A DNA stretch of 64,000 bases from Pegoplata infirma (Eukaryota > Arthropoda > Insecta > Diptera > Anthomyiidae). The notes below the pieces were generated by a model that was not told where the DNA came from, ran no database searches, and saw only the letters and a list, made by a program, of their open reading frames with translations. Made by a program: the position numbers and the translations under genes. The stretch is from positions 9,971,266 through 10,035,265 of the forward strand of contig OY992540.1 of assembly GCA_963921195.1 (NCBI GenBank), given 5' to 3'. Positions 34,147-46,169 of this stretch are shown one piece after another. How positions within the stretch are numbered: position 1 is the first letter of the stretch; each line of letters starts with the position of its first letter.

Positions 34147-34700
34147 ATAAAGGCATAAGTAATTAATAATTTAATTGTTATTAAATTTGTATTTTTTTTA
34201 ATAAAATTTTTATTGTACTTTCCAAAGGAATTACTTTTTGAGGTTTTTAGGATAAAATTTAATTGGATTTTTTTTTCTTTTTTTTCAAGTCATAAATTAA
34301 ATAATTATTAACAATTAATTTTAATATTTTGTTTTAAACTTAAAAAAACCCCAGATAATTATTAAACAAAGTATTTTTTTATAGACTCATATATTTAAAC
34401 AAATAAATGTATAAAAATATTAACGAGCTTTTTAAAATTCAGGACACAAGTTATAAAATTTTTATTATTTGTTTTTTTTTTATCAAAAACTGATGTCATT
34501 TTATGCCTTAAAAAATTATAAATATTTTGATTCTGTATCTGTATAAAACTTGTCAAATGTTCCATATAGGTCCAATTTTCAAGATTTTAAGCAGAACATT
34601 TTCTGACTACGAGTCTTTCGAGCTAGATGAACAGTAGCCGAATCGATTTTTATTTTATTTTTTGTTTGAGCTGAGCGGGGTACAAAAAGCTTCTATTAAT
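34147..34700. other. AT-rich sequence and left piece of a family X repeat
   Basis: Mostly unassigned. The last 60 bp (CGAATCGATTTTTATTTTAT, GAGCTGAGCGGGG) match family X at 40460-40500, which continues at 36032 beyond the inserted palindrome. Confidence 0.45.
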
Positions 34701-36031
34701 GGGGCTATTCTAAAATTTTATTATTATAATAAGTGCTATTATTAGCAACCCAGAATTTTATTATAGATACCAAAAATTTCAACTCTAAAAAAAGCTTTAT
34801 CAACTTTTTGTTGTTCTAAAACAATTTAATTTGAAATTTGAATTTAGACAACAATATTTTATAAGCACAATAGCTGTATGGGTAGGTGGGGGGTTTTGAT
34901 ATTTTGTTATTTTTGGAGGCATGGGTTCAAATCCCACCCATTTCTAACAAATATTTTTTTTTTTTTGCCAATTTTTTTTTTTTTTTATTACAAATATTAT
35001 AATGCAGTTTTTTTTAATTTTTAAATTTCGCAATTTTTAAAAGATGCAAAAAAAATTGATTTTTGCATCTTTTTTTTCTGAAATTATTATTATTGTATGG
35101 TTTTAATTGGCTATTTCTCTCGCAAAAAAAACATTATAATTGTCTTTAGAGGAAAAAAAATAATATTTTTTTTTAACTACACTTTTTTGCATGCAAAAAA
35201 AAATTGCAATAATTTTTGTAATAATATGTTTCTTATTTTTGACTACAATAATGCGTATTTTGACAAATTGCGAAAAAAAATACGGAATTTTGACGAAAAC
35301 AAAATGTTGGTTTCTTGTTATAAACGAAAAAAATATTGTTATAGATGACAAAACTTGTTATAGACTGAAAAGTACATAACAATATTTTGTCATCTATAAC
35401 AATATTTTTTTCATTTATAACAAGAAACCAACATTTTGTTTTCGTCAAAATTCCGTATTTTTTCGCAATTTGTCAAAATACGCATTATTGTAGTCAAAAA
35501 TAAGAAACATGTTATTACAAAAATTATTGCAATTTTTTTTTGCATGCAAAAAAGTGTAGTTAAAAAAAAAATATCATTTTTTTTCCTCTAAAGACAATTA
35601 TAATGTTTTTTTGCGAGAGAAATAGCCAATTAAAACCATTCAATAATAATAATTTCAGAAAAAAAAGATGCAAAAATCAATTTTTTTGCATCTTTTAAAA
35701 ATTGCGAAATTTAAAAATTAAAAAAACTGCATTATAATATTTGTAATAAAAAAAAATAAAAATTGGCAAAAAAAAAATATTTGTTAGAAATGGGTGGGAT
35801 TTGAACCCATGCCCCCAAAAATAACAAAATATCAAAACCACCCACCTACCCATACAGCTATTGTGCTTATAAAATTTTGTTGTCTAAATTCAAATTTCAA
35901 ATTAAATTGTTTTTAGAACAACAAAAAGTTTATAAAGCTTTTTTTAGAGTTGAAATTTTTGGTATCTATAATAAAATTCTGGGTTGCTAATAATAGCACT
36001 TATTATAATAATAAAATTTTAGAATAGCCCC
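34701..36031. mobile_element. 1.33-kb near-perfect palindrome (foldback element) with tRNA-like boxes
   Basis: The ends are GGGGCTATTCTAAAATTTTA and TAAAATTTTAGAATAGCCCC. The two ~650-bp arms are nearly identical in reverse complement up to a centre near 35366. Each arm holds a B-box-like GGTTCAAATCC (34924-34934, and inverted at 35797-35807) and, about 50 bp before it, an A-box-like TAGCTGTATGGGTAGGTGG. It splits a family X repeat; AT lies on each side. Open frames in the arms mirror each other and are not genes. Confidence 0.82.
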
Positions 36032-36110
36032 ATAAGTGTAAAAATGACTCCATAAAATTTTCGTGAAAATTAAAAATTTCCTTACCCCTCCCGCATCGTG
36101 ATTAAAGTAA

Positions 36111-37419
36111 AACAAGTAAAAAAGTTAAATTCGGCCTTGCCGAATGTATTGATACCCTCCATAATTTCAAAAAGAATATTGCAAAAAGCTTTATTTTAAA
36201 GGAAATTACTTTTGAAAACAAAAAAAAAAATTTAAAAAAAAAATTTCCGCGGAAAAAAAATTTTTGTAAAAAAAAATCCGAGTTTTTTTTTTTGTCAAAA
36301 AATATGTTCGTACTTCCCAGCAAAACTTTGGTAATGGGTAGTGATTATATAACACATTACCAGATAATGCATATAACTTATTTTTAGCATTATTTTATGA
36401 TGTCTTACCAAACATTTGTTCCACAGCGTATTATTTTCAAGTGAAAAATAATGCATTACTAATAATTTGATACGTAATGCATGATTATTGGAAAAAGTGA
36501 ATTTCATATTTGTTATTTCTAAACCTTAAATCATGGATGACTTCTATTTGGTTACATTATGTATTATTTGAAAGTTTGAAATAATGTATTATTTATAATT
36601 GGATGCATAATGCATTACAATAACATAAAAAATAATTATTTTATAAAAAAATGCATAAGTTTAAACTAGAGATGGGCTCACGACAGGAAATTTCTAACGA
36701 CAGACACTCTCGAGCATATTTTATCTACTTACACTCACTTACAATCACGTGAGTAAATTTAATACAAAATTACTTTTTCACTACTCGTAACACCTTATAT
36801 ATTATCTTCTGGTATGCTATATTCTTTCATTTCTCGTAACCTATAAAATATCATATATTTTACACTTTACTCGTATTCTTCGTTATAAATTTATGACTTA
36901 TTTTATACCTTACTGGTATTCTTTGTGATAATGTGGATGCATTACTTTGCGTCTCATCGCCTGTTAAAATCATCAATGTATAAAATAAGAGATCCTATAC
37001 CTTATTTTATACCTTATTTGGTAATCTAAGTTTTGCTGGGTTGTTTAAATATGTGTCCACCAGCAGCCGAATTAAAGCATTTTGTATTTTTAGGTTATGT
37101 TGAATGTACCAAAATTTTTGAGGTGTCCTTACTTTTTCGTTCATAACTTTTGAAGCGCTGAACCGATATCGCTCAAATGCAATATCAAACTGCTCGGGAG
37201 AACTTCCAATAAATATGTTCAGTTTCAGTCATCTCCGTGTAATATTTGTGTCGTGATCACCATTTCCACAGACAGACGGACATCGCTAGTATGTCTTAAA
37301 ATCGATCGGGGATCATGAATATATATACTTTATGGGGTCCCAGACCGATATTTCGATGAGTTACAAACGGAATGACAAACTTTTATATAATTTCTATCAC
37401 TAATTGGAGGGTATAAAAA
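36111..37419 (-). mobile_element. mini-me-like element, split by a nested CCCAG element
   Basis: In reverse it starts GGAGGGTATAAAAA-side at 37419, with core ATCGATTTTAAGACATAC and a GTCCGTCTGTCTG tract near 37270, and ends AAGTAAAAAAGTTAAATTCG-side at 36111. The element 36316-37040 interrupts it, and the rest aligns to the 42202-42843 copy. Confidence 0.72.
36316..37040. mobile_element. CCCAG-ended element, 725 bp, TT target duplication
   Basis: The ends are CCCAGCAAAACTT and AAGTTTTGCTGGG. TT flanks both sides, and removal restores GTACTTGTTTAAAT, the sequence in the 42202-42843 copy. Inside are many ATAATGCATTA words and, at 36668-36775, a fragment of the TAGAGATGGGC hAT family. Confidence 0.75.
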
Positions 37420-37435
37420 CCAAAAAAAATACATA

Positions 37436-38250
37436 CAGTGGGTGCCAATACATTGAAAACTTTTTTATAGTAGATGCAATTTGTTAAAGACAAAGTTAAC
37501 AATACTAAACGGTATTATTATCAAACGAGTATTATTATAAAAAGTGCTATGTAGGTAATTTTTAAAGCTTTAATTTAAGCTTGATAGCGTCCAGATTGAG
37601 TAAATCTAGAAAATGAAATTACTTATAGACATTTTTCAGAACATTTTTTAAAAATATTTCCAAGCCGATTTTTTTCAAGTTCAAACATTAAAAATTTAAA
37701 AAAAGGTTTAATAGTTTTCAGTGATCAAAAAATTTTTCCAGCATCCCAAACAAACAGTGGAATTTTTAAGTGCATTATAAAAAATCCACATTTTTTGACC
37801 TCCAATTCTTTTGACCACCAATTTTTGTAAACAAAGAAAAATTTTAATTATTTTAATATTTCATTACTATACACTAAGGTGTACTAAAATGAATAAACAA
37901 TAACATCGTTTCTTTGTCTACAAAAAATTGGTGGCTAAAAGAATTGGAGGTAAAAAAATGTGGATTTTTTCTACTGCACTTAAAAAAAATCACTACTTGT
38001 ATGGGTTGTTGGAAAAATTATTGTATCACTGAAAAAAACTACTGGACTTTTTTTTAACTTTTAATGTTTGAAAAATCGACTTGGAAATATTTTTAAAAAG
38101 CTATTAAGCTTAAATTAAAGCTTTATAAATTACCTACAAAACATTTTTTTAAATAATACTCATTTGATAATAATAACGTTTATTATTGTTACCTTTCTTT
38201 AACAAATTGCATCTACTCTAAAAAGGTTTCCAATGTATTGTCGCCCACTG
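37436..38250. mobile_element. Tc1-like foldback element with TA target
   Basis: The ends CAGTGGGTGCCAATACATTG and CAATGTATTGTCGCCCACTG are followed by inverted arms of nearly 400 bp (GATGCAATTTGTTAAAG / CTTTAACAAATTGCATC). TA lies at both outer edges. CAGTG ends with TA targets are typical of Tc1/mariner elements. There is no transposase. Confidence 0.8.
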
Positions 38251-38278
38251 TATATCAACTTATTTTTAGGCAACCAAG

Positions 38279-39111
38279 TTTTTAAACTCTAGTGATAGAG
38301 GGTATATATAAGTTTGTCATTCCGTTTGTAACACCTCGAAATATTGGTCTAGGACCCCATAAAGTATATATATTCATGATCCTTGATCGATTTTAAGACG
38401 ATCTAGCGATGTCCGTCCGTCTGTCTGTCTGTCCGTCTGTCTGTCTGTTGAAAACACGCTAACTTTTGAAAGACTTTACGGAGGCTCCTGAAGTTTGGCA
38501 TATATGTTGGGCATTTTCCTGGTCAGGTTGGTATTGCAATCCAGCGAAATCGGTCCAGTGGTTCAAAAGTTATGAGCAAATGACTGAATTTCGGCAAGGG
38601 TTTTTCGTGAATTTATGAGATAAAAAACAAGATAACTTTCAAAAAGCAATTCTGAGGATGCTGAAGCCCGACATATATATTTGTCGTTAACCTAGCCTGG
38701 TTCCTTTTGAATTTCAGCCAAATCGGTCTAGTGGTTCAAAAGTTATTAGCAAATCCCTGAATTTCAGATTAGCTCACCTTAAATTCACGTGTTGAAAACC
38801 CGTTAAACATGTTTTAAAAACATTGGTAAGTCACAAAAATTTTTTACAACGTATTTTTGACACTCAAAAATATTTTTGCACTTAAAAAAAATACACTGGA
38901 AAAAAAATTTAAACTCAAAAAAAAAATTTAGTCAATTATTTTTTTTTTTTTTTTTCAAAAAATAGTTAAAAAAAAGTGTTTTTTCACAAAATAAAATATT
39001 TCTAATTCAAAATTTTATTTTTTTCACGTTAGAAAATTTACTATCACTTAAAAAGGGCATTGTGGAGGGTATTCATAGATTCGGCCAAGTCGAATTTAAC
39101 TTTTCTACTTG
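38279..39111 (+). mobile_element. mini-me-like element, start truncated
   Basis: It begins within CTCTAGTGATAGAGGGTATA, then core GATCGATTTTAAGACGATCT, a (GTCY)n tract near 38410-38450, and ends AAGTCGAATTTAACTTTTCT-ACTTG. It is closest to the 3557-4519 copy. Confidence 0.72.
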
Positions 39112-39164
39112 TTTTTTTGTGTTATCTATTTGGAAAATACGTCTTCCCCGTCTAGACAAGATCA

Positions 39165-40218
39165 CACTCAGAAAAAAAATTAACTAAAAAATGGGAAAAC
39201 TGACTAAATTCAAGGAATATTGATATTGATTTAGCTCCATTGCCATGTTTTCCTTCTTTTAAGTTCATATTTTTCTTAAAAATAAGGAAAGAAAAAAAAT
39301 TTTAATATTATGCCAATTTGAACTAAAAAATGGGAAAAATTTTATTTCAATTTAGTTCATACACATTTGAGGACCCGATTGGAAGAAGGCCCCATTGGGT
39401 TCGGACCGATAGGTTCAGACCCCTATGGGCCAGACCCAGTTGGGTTCCTTAAAAATCTTCATATTTTTTGATCCAAAATTTTTGTCCGTTTCGTCCTACC
39501 TTGCTTAGTTTTTGAGATACGTGAATTTAGGAGACCACTGGGGTCTTGAGAATTTTAAAAACTCGATAACTTTAAAACAATTACCCGAAGAGCTTTTCGG
39601 TATTTGGCGGCCTTGTTCTCCGTGTTAAGGGCTACAAAAATGCTTTTGAACTTTTTGTTGTGTTGGCATTATTTACCGAGATATGAGTATTTAAAAATTT
39701 TCGGGAATGCTAACTTTTTAAAATCCAAAGTTAGGACCCATTGGGGCCTACACATGTGAAGAGGACCGGCGATACTATAGGGATTCAAAGAACCAAAAAT
39801 GGCCTACATTTTGCTTTATCTGGTTTTCGAGATATCGCCATTTTAATTTTTTGAAAAAAAAATTTGCCCGTGTTATTAAAATTTTACTAAAATAGTGGAA
39901 AAAACTTCCTCAAATCTAAGAAAATGAACTAATTGATAGAAAAAATTACGTCCTAAAACTAAAGAAGTGGAATATGTCTTAAAAATAAAGAATTTTGTAA
40001 TATATTTAGGGAAAATTTCTTTGGCGGTAAGAATTTCTTCCATGTATTTCCATTTAAGGAAAATAATAGCCTATTTAACAGTACATGAACTTAATTTTTT
40101 TCCTAACACTTAAGAAAATTTCCCAACTTTTATTTAAATTTAACTAAATTGTGGGAAAATTTATAAACTATTTTGAAGAAAATTTTTCCAAAGTTTAAGT
40201 TAAATCTTTTTTTGAGTG
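39165..40218. mobile_element. CACTC-ended element containing family C
   Basis: The ends are CACTCAGAAAAAAAATTAAC and AAATCTTTTTTTGAGTG. Both outer parts carry TTAACTAAA(A/T)TGTGGGAAAA-type words, and the centre (39410-39850) is a family C block. The same end types and arrangement occur at 54767-57483. Confidence 0.68.
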
Positions 40219-40289
40219 TATTTATGTGACTTTCAAGTTATAAAAATCGCGAAATCGTAACTTCATTAGATATTTCATCGAATCATATA

Positions 40290-40382
40290 CATAAAAATCA
40301 AAAATATAAAAATCAAAAATATAAAAATCAAAAATATAAAAATCAAAAATGTAAAAATCAAAAATATAAAAATCAAAAAAAA
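40290..40382. repeat. 15-bp tandem repeat (AAAAATCAAAAATAT)
   Basis: Six near-identical units, which also produce a repetitive open frame on the - strand that is not a gene. Confidence 0.85.
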
Positions 40383-40830
40383 AAAAATCCTTGGGCACCC
40401 ACATCGCGGATTAAATAAAAATCCCAAAAAAGCTATACTATAAAAGTACAATAGGCCGTATCGATTTTTCTTTTTTTGAGCTGAAAAAGGTCCAGAAAGT
40501 TTCTGTTGGGAATCAAAATGACTCAATAAAATAAAAATTTCGTGAAAACCAATCATTTCCTTCTGCTCTCGCTTAGCGGTTGAAGTATGGCTTTTTTGTA
40601 AATTTTAAATTAATCCGCGATGTGGTAGCCCAAAGATTTTTATTTAATTTTTATGAGACTTTAGGGGGCGCATTTGGAGTTCCAGAAGACATTTTTTTTT
40701 TATTTTTAAAGTGGGTTAAGTCGAAGAAATCGTTAATAAAGTTACGATTTCCACTTAAATCGCGAAAAAAAAATTGGAATAGTTTTAAATGTGATCTTGT
40801 CTAGACAGGAAGACCTATTTTTCGGAAATA

Positions 40831-41685
40831 GTTTGACGGATTTTCCTGTTGATCCGATTGCGGTTTTGAAGTTTACAATGTAAGTCTATTGAACTTAGCA
40901 CTAACTTTTTTGACCAACACTTTACATTTCTTCTTTCTCAGCGAATGTTTCTGCAAATTTAACAAAAATAAATATTAAGTGGATAACTCTATTGGAATTT
41001 CCGTTTACCCTGTTATTTTTTTAAAGATTTTTTTTAACTTTTTTCAATTTTATGTATTCTAATTACTTTTTCAAACCACAATTAACATGTACTTCTCAAA
41101 TAATAAAATAAAATAAAAACAATTAAAAACTTTGTCACACTTTCAAAAAGTAGAACTTTAAATGAATCATCGTGAATCAGCAGCTCTTAAACTGAATTTC
41201 CAAATATTGTTCTATGTTGAATAATAAATATTTGGCAAATTCATTTTAAAACCATAACACTTAATAATATACTGACTTACAGTGAGACAAAAGTAACACA
41301 ATTTAGGAAAACATAGAGTTTCTGTTTCGACTTAAGTTTAAATAATTTGTTGTTATAATTGTTATTAAAATTTAACAAAATTTTAAGATTTGTTCGCTTT
41401 TTACATAATAATCATGTATTACCTAAATGCATAAAATTATGCTTCAAAAATCGACCCAGTGTTATAATGTAAACACACCTTTAGTATACTATCTTATAAG
41501 ATCGTGTTTTTTAAAACACCCTGCCAAATTCTTTTTATTCAGGTTTTACCATTAAAACGTTCTAATTTTATAATTTGTAATTTTGTTTTATCTTAAAAAC
41601 TCCTTCGCACTTAATACAATTATAAAACGAATTTATCCGGTATTTTGCGCATTAACTTTTTTTTATTAATAAATCAACTAAAACA
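40831..41685. other. Unassigned AT-rich intergenic sequence
   Basis: No repeat boundary or coding frame is seen. A donor-like CTCACT|GTAAGT on the - strand near 41281 has no open ATG frame before it. Confidence 0.4.
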
Positions 41686-41760
41686 AGTAAGAGTGTTAAA
41701 TTCGGTTGTAACGAATCTTTTATACCCTACAACATGTTCAAAAAAATTTTGTAGGGGCGC
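41686..41760 (-). mobile_element. mini-me-like terminal fragment
   Basis: AACAAGTAAGAGTGTTAAAT then TCGGTTGTAACGAATC is the reversed 3' end of a mini-me relative, followed by a TATACCCTACAAC stretch. Confidence 0.5.
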
Positions 41761-41934
41761 TGTTTTTTTTTTTTGAGGAAGGGGGAGTTACATTCCCCAT
41801 CGCTATTAATGTTTACAAATTCATTTGTTATGCTGTTGCACTAAGTAATACAATAATTTTTTAATTATTTAAATTAAATATTTATATCCGCGCCCACAAA
41901 AGGGGGCGGGCCAAAAAAATGGCATAATCTACAA

Positions 41935-42110
41935 TTATGTATTGTATTTCAGAAGTTATCAATTGTATTTCAGAAATTATCAGTTGTATTTCAGAAGTTA
42001 TCAATTGTATTTCAGAATTTATCAATTGTATTTTGGAAATTATCCATTGTTTTTCAGAAGTTATCAATTGTATTTCAGAACTTATCAAATGTATTTTATA
42101 AATTATAAAT
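41935..42110. repeat. 21-bp repeat array, left half
   Basis: About eight units of TATCAATTGTATTTCAGAAGT. The array is cut by the hAT-like element 42111-46388 and resumes at 46389. Confidence 0.75.
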
Positions 42111-42201
42111 CAAGGATGGGTACCAATTCGATAAAAGTATTGGTATTGGTATTGGTTTTTAAAATAATATTAGTATTGGTATAGGTATTGGTTTTCATTT
42201 T

Positions 42202-42843
42202 TTATACCCTCCACTTAGTGATAGAGGGTATATATAAGTTTGTCATTCCGTTTGTAACTCATCGAAATATCGGTCTGGGACCCCATAAAGTATATATATT
42301 CATGATGCCCGATCGATTTTAAGACATTCTAGCGATGTCCGTCTGTCCGTCTGTCCGTCTGTCCGTCTGTCCGTCTGTCTGTCTGTCTGTCTGTGGAAAA
42401 TGCTCTCGCGGACAAAATATTGTACAGAGATGACTGAAACTTAACATATATATTGGAAGTTCTCCCGAGAAGTTTGGTATTGCATTTGAGCGATATCGGT
42501 TCAGCGGTTCAAAAGTTATGAACGAAAATGTAAGCACACCTCAAAAATTTCAGTACATTCAACATAACCTAAAAATGCAAAATGCTTTAATTCGGCTTCT
42601 GGTCGACATATGTGAACATAATTTAACACCAAAGGGTATTTAAACAAGTACGAACATATTTTTTGACAAAAAAAAAAAATCGCGGATTTTTTTTACCAAA
42701 ATTTTTGTTCGCGGAAATTTTTTTTTCAATTTTTTTTTTTTCAAAAGTAATTCCTTTTAAATAAAGTTGTTTGCAATAATCTTTTTGAAATTGTGGAGGG
42801 TATCACTACATTCGGCAAGGCCGAATTTAACTTTTTTACTTGT
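42202..42843 (+). mobile_element. mini-me-like element, intact reference copy
   Basis: 642 bp from TTATACCCTCCACTTAGTGA to AAGGCCGAATTTAACTTTT-TTACTTG. It has core GATCGATTTTAAGACATTCT and an expanded GTCCGTCTGTCTGTCC tract (42338-42395). It lacks the insertions seen in the 12250 and 36111 copies and so serves as their empty reference. Confidence 0.8.
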
Positions 42844-43282
42844 TGTTGAATTGGTATAGGTTTCGGTATTGGTTTTGAATTATTTAGGTATTGGGTATTG
42901 GTTTTAGCCTCGAATTGGTATCGGTTTTTAATAAGTATTGGTATTTATCTTATATCGGTTTTGGTATTTGTATGCAAAAGGTTTTGTCGTTAATATTAAT
43001 TAATTTAGCTAACGTCGTCCTTCTGTCCGCCCCACAGTGCACACTGGGGCGTTATGGTAGGTTTTTTGATCAAAAGTCTCTACAGGTCGTAAATTTTAAC
43101 CGATTTTTTGGAAATTCAGAAAATAAGTCTATATTATGGTAATTAATAAGTGCCTTGAAAGTTTTTGAAATCGGACCTACAAGGAAACTATTTCAGGGTG
43201 GACACTTCATTTTTAATCAAATTTACAGATGTTATAGATGAATCAAATGAAGAGACACTTGTCTTTTGAATATGTATTTGAA

Positions 43283-43590
43283 TTAGAGATGGTCTGTGGT
43301 CCCGTAATTTGCGTGACTCAAAAAGCCACGTGATTCAGGCGAGAGCGATTTTTATTTAAATCACGTGATTATTGAGCGATTTTCATTTAAATTAAGTGAC
43401 TATATTAGGGTAGGTTAACCTAACGTAACCTAGGATAATAAATAAGTGCCTTGAAACTTTTTGGATTCAGACCTACAAGAAAACTTTTTCAAGAATGGAC
43501 ACTTCATTTTAAATAACATCTTAAATCACGTGATGTTGAGTTGAAAAATTCTGAGTGAGTGTCAAGAGAGTGGGTCAAATTTTTGCGTGA
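43283..43590. repeat. Degenerate relative of the TAGAGATGGGC hAT family
   Basis: Starts TTAGAGATGGTCTGTGGTCC and carries TCACGTGATT and GAGTGAGTGTC words. A 100-bp insert-like stretch interrupts it. The right end is not found. Confidence 0.45.
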
Positions 43591-43798
43591 AGATTTTTTG
43601 AAAAATCCCTTTAAAAAAAAAAATTGTGGAAACCTCATTTTTAAACTCATCGTTATCAAAAGTTCTACGCCCTTTCAAAAAACTTTCTGGGCCAGAATTA
43701 TCTATTCTATCCCAACTTTCCAAAAAATTTGACCGCTTGTGTCCGTTTTCAAAAATGGAACTAAAATAAATTTTATAAAAAAATAAAATTTATAAAAT

Positions 43799-43916
43799 GC
43801 AATATTATGTTCAATATCCTATTATATTGATGGTGTGTGGGTTAGATTGACCATTGTACAATCGTCAATCTTACCCACACACGATCAATAAAATTGTATA
43901 TTGTACATAATATTGC
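43799..43916. mobile_element. ~118-bp hairpin MITE
   Basis: GCAATATTATGT and ACATAATATTGC close a hairpin that continues through GGTGTGTGGGTTAGATTGA against TCAATCTTACCCACACAC. Confidence 0.72.
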
Positions 43917-44245
43917 GTCGTCTGTAGGTACCTTTAAGCCTGACAATGCTCCATTGTGGAAAAGAAGAGGGAGGGTATAAAAAATAAAAATTACCTTGAT
44001 TTTCGATAATCTCAAATGAGTAACAAATTACCTAATTTTTATTGGTCAGTTTTTACTCCATTTAGGTCCACTGTACCAATGCGAGAAGAACTTATTTTTC
44101 GTTTCTTTTTTAAATAATAATGATAAAATTAAAGTTAAAGCCAACTAAATCACAAGTGGTTTACAAAAATATATATTTTAAGGCGTTTTAATTTTATCTC
44201 TTTTGAGAAAAATTAAAAAAGGAAATTTTATAAAACTAAAGGCCT

Positions 44246-44364
44246 ATTCACACCTGGGGTGAAATCTCGTTCGAACGAGATTTCGATCATATGGTCTGTA
44301 TCATTTTATACACAACCATATGATCGAAATCTCGTTCGAACAAGATTTCACCTCAGGTGTGAAT
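44246..44364. mobile_element. 119-bp hairpin MITE
   Basis: ATTCACACCTGGGGTGAAAT at the left pairs with ATTTCACCTCAGGTGTGAAT at the right, followed by CTCGTTCGAACGAGATTTCG pairing and CCATATGATC. The loop is about 20 bases. Confidence 0.82.
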
Positions 44365-44374
44365 TGGGTATAAG

Positions 44375-45450
44375 ATTCAATTTTATTTTTCCTTTTTTGG
44401 AAAAAGGTACTTTTTTAGTGAAATTAGCACCGGCAGATCTTAAAAATCTTGTCAAAAAAATTTTTTAATATTCCGTTATTCCAGAAAAGCCTGTATTTCA
44501 ACATTTTATGCTTGAAACAATTTCTGTGCTGATTCACATTGCATTTAATGTATATATAAATTGCGGTGGTAAGGGAGATATTTATACCCTACACCACACT
44601 ATGGTACAGGGTATAATGAGTTTGTGCTGATGTTTGTAACTACCCGAAATATTGGTCCTAGAGCCACCTTTAAGTATACCGATCGACTCAGAATTAAGTC
44701 GATTTAGCGATGTCCGTCCGTCCGTCCGTCTGTCTGTCCATGTAAACGGTGTAAACACGATACAGGTCGCAATTTTTAATAAATTGACTTGAAATTTAAA
44801 ACTTAAGCCTCTTTTTGCCCAAGGACGAAGCCTATTGAAATTGTAAAAAATCGGTCCATATTTAGACCTAGCCCCCATACAAAGGTCCTCTTTAATTTGG
44901 CTCAAATGACTCTAATAGCCGTATTTTAATAGGTATCTTTTCGAAATTTGACAGGTAGTCATGTTTCATCTCACATCACCATTCCGAATTTTAAAGAAAT
45001 CGGAACTGTCCTTCTTGTAGCCCCCATACAAACCACCTTCCCGATTTTCACATAAATGAAAATAGAAAATATTTAATTAAAATTTTGTTTGTGTATGTTA
45101 AACGCGTACTTAAATAACCTTATCAAATCTGATTATCATCGGACCAGTTTTGGACTTAGGCTTCTTGTGAAAATTTCGCCCTATATTCAGTTAAAGCAGT
45201 TTATTGTCAACAAATAGCCTATTTCACTTAAATTTGAGTGTTTTTTACACGTATTAAAGATTTGACAAAATATAGATCTAATTTTCCGGGAAACTCTAGT
45301 GTAGGGTATTATATGGTCGGTCTTGACCGACTATAATTTTCTTACTTGTTTTTAATTGCAGAAAGATGACACTAAACATTTGTAACAAAATATACCTGAA
45401 ATCCATCCTTTCATACATAATTTTTTTTTAAAGGTGATTGAAATGGGTTA
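44375..45450. repeat. Dispersed repeat (as at 760-1305), split by a mini-me-like element
   Basis: AAGATTCAATTTTATTTTTC to GTGGTAAGGGAGATATT matches about 775-1160, and TTGCAGAAAGATGACACTAA onward matches 1175-1305. The gap is exactly the mini-me-like element 44582-45350. Confidence 0.68.
44582..45350 (+). mobile_element. mini-me-like element, second subfamily
   Basis: Begins TTATACCCTACACCACACTA, core GATCGACTCAGAATTAAGTC, tract GTCCGTCCGTCCGTCTGTC, ends CTTGACCGACTATAATTTTC-TTACTTG. The end differs from the first subfamily (CCGAATTTAACTT). A second copy is at 47519-48340. Confidence 0.75.
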
Positions 45451-46169
45451 TCGTGCAGGTTATCGTACACGGGAAAATTGTTTTTCTTATATGGAGTTCA
45501 CACTTTCGACCTTAAACAAGTTGTTTAACAAAACACCAGTAACTGAATAAAAACGTAATGGATACAGAACAAATAATTTTTTAAACACGTAACCCTTAAA
45601 CTCTCAAAAATAGCAGGTGTGAACCGCTCATTATGCGTTCTTAAATTCTTTTATAATATGACTGTGCCTCTAATAAAACAAACAAAATTTTTTTTTTCTG
45701 GATTCTGGTGTTGTGACATATAATTTTGTAACGAGTGCTTGATTAAAATTTTGGGATTTCCAAAAAAGGACATTAGTATTTTTTTTACAACGCAAAGAAC
45801 AGTGCAGTGACATTCAATACATGTGTATCACATATTAATAATGTTTGCAAAAGAAAAAATTTCATTACAGAAAAGGTCTAAATTTTTTAAGATCTAATTT
45901 TATTAGAGGTCATAAAAATCACGTAACGTGACAAAAAAATATTTGTTTTATGTTTTTATGGCTTTTAAAATTCAAGTAGCTAACTCCTTTTTGTTATATG
46001 ACTTTGCATGCAAACGATTACTGATCGATGTAACATCTTTTGTGAACATCTGTTGCAATTCGTTAGTCAGGTAAAACCTAATAATGTGATGGAAAGAAAA
46101 TGTTTGACGTCACAATTAAAACAAACGAAAATAAGAATTCAAAAAACCGAAACAAAACCGATACGAAAG
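45451..46169. other. Unassigned interior of the 4.28-kb element
   Basis: A/T-rich, no coding frame longer than chance, no boundary recognised. If a transposase was ever present, this is the longest unexplained stretch of the element. Confidence 0.4.

Larger units (their letters stand above)
39130..40830. mobile_element. Family X foldback with a nested CACTC element
   Basis: GTCTAGACAAGATCA (39150-39164) and TGATCTTGTCTAGAC (40791-40806) are the inverted ends. The inner arms pair as well (AATCGCGAAATCGTAACTT against AAGTTACGATTTCC...AAATCGCG). The CACTC-ended element 39165-40218 is inserted near the left end. Confidence 0.65.

Noticed and set aside
34871..34945. Genuine tRNA gene
   Set aside because: The B box is good but the acceptor, D and anticodon stems do not pair as in a functional tRNA; treated as a tRNA-derived promoter remnant.
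35097..35448. Cluster of overlapping 60-80-codon frames on both strands
   Set aside because: They lie in the centre of the palindrome and mirror each other; A/T-driven composition, no protein features.
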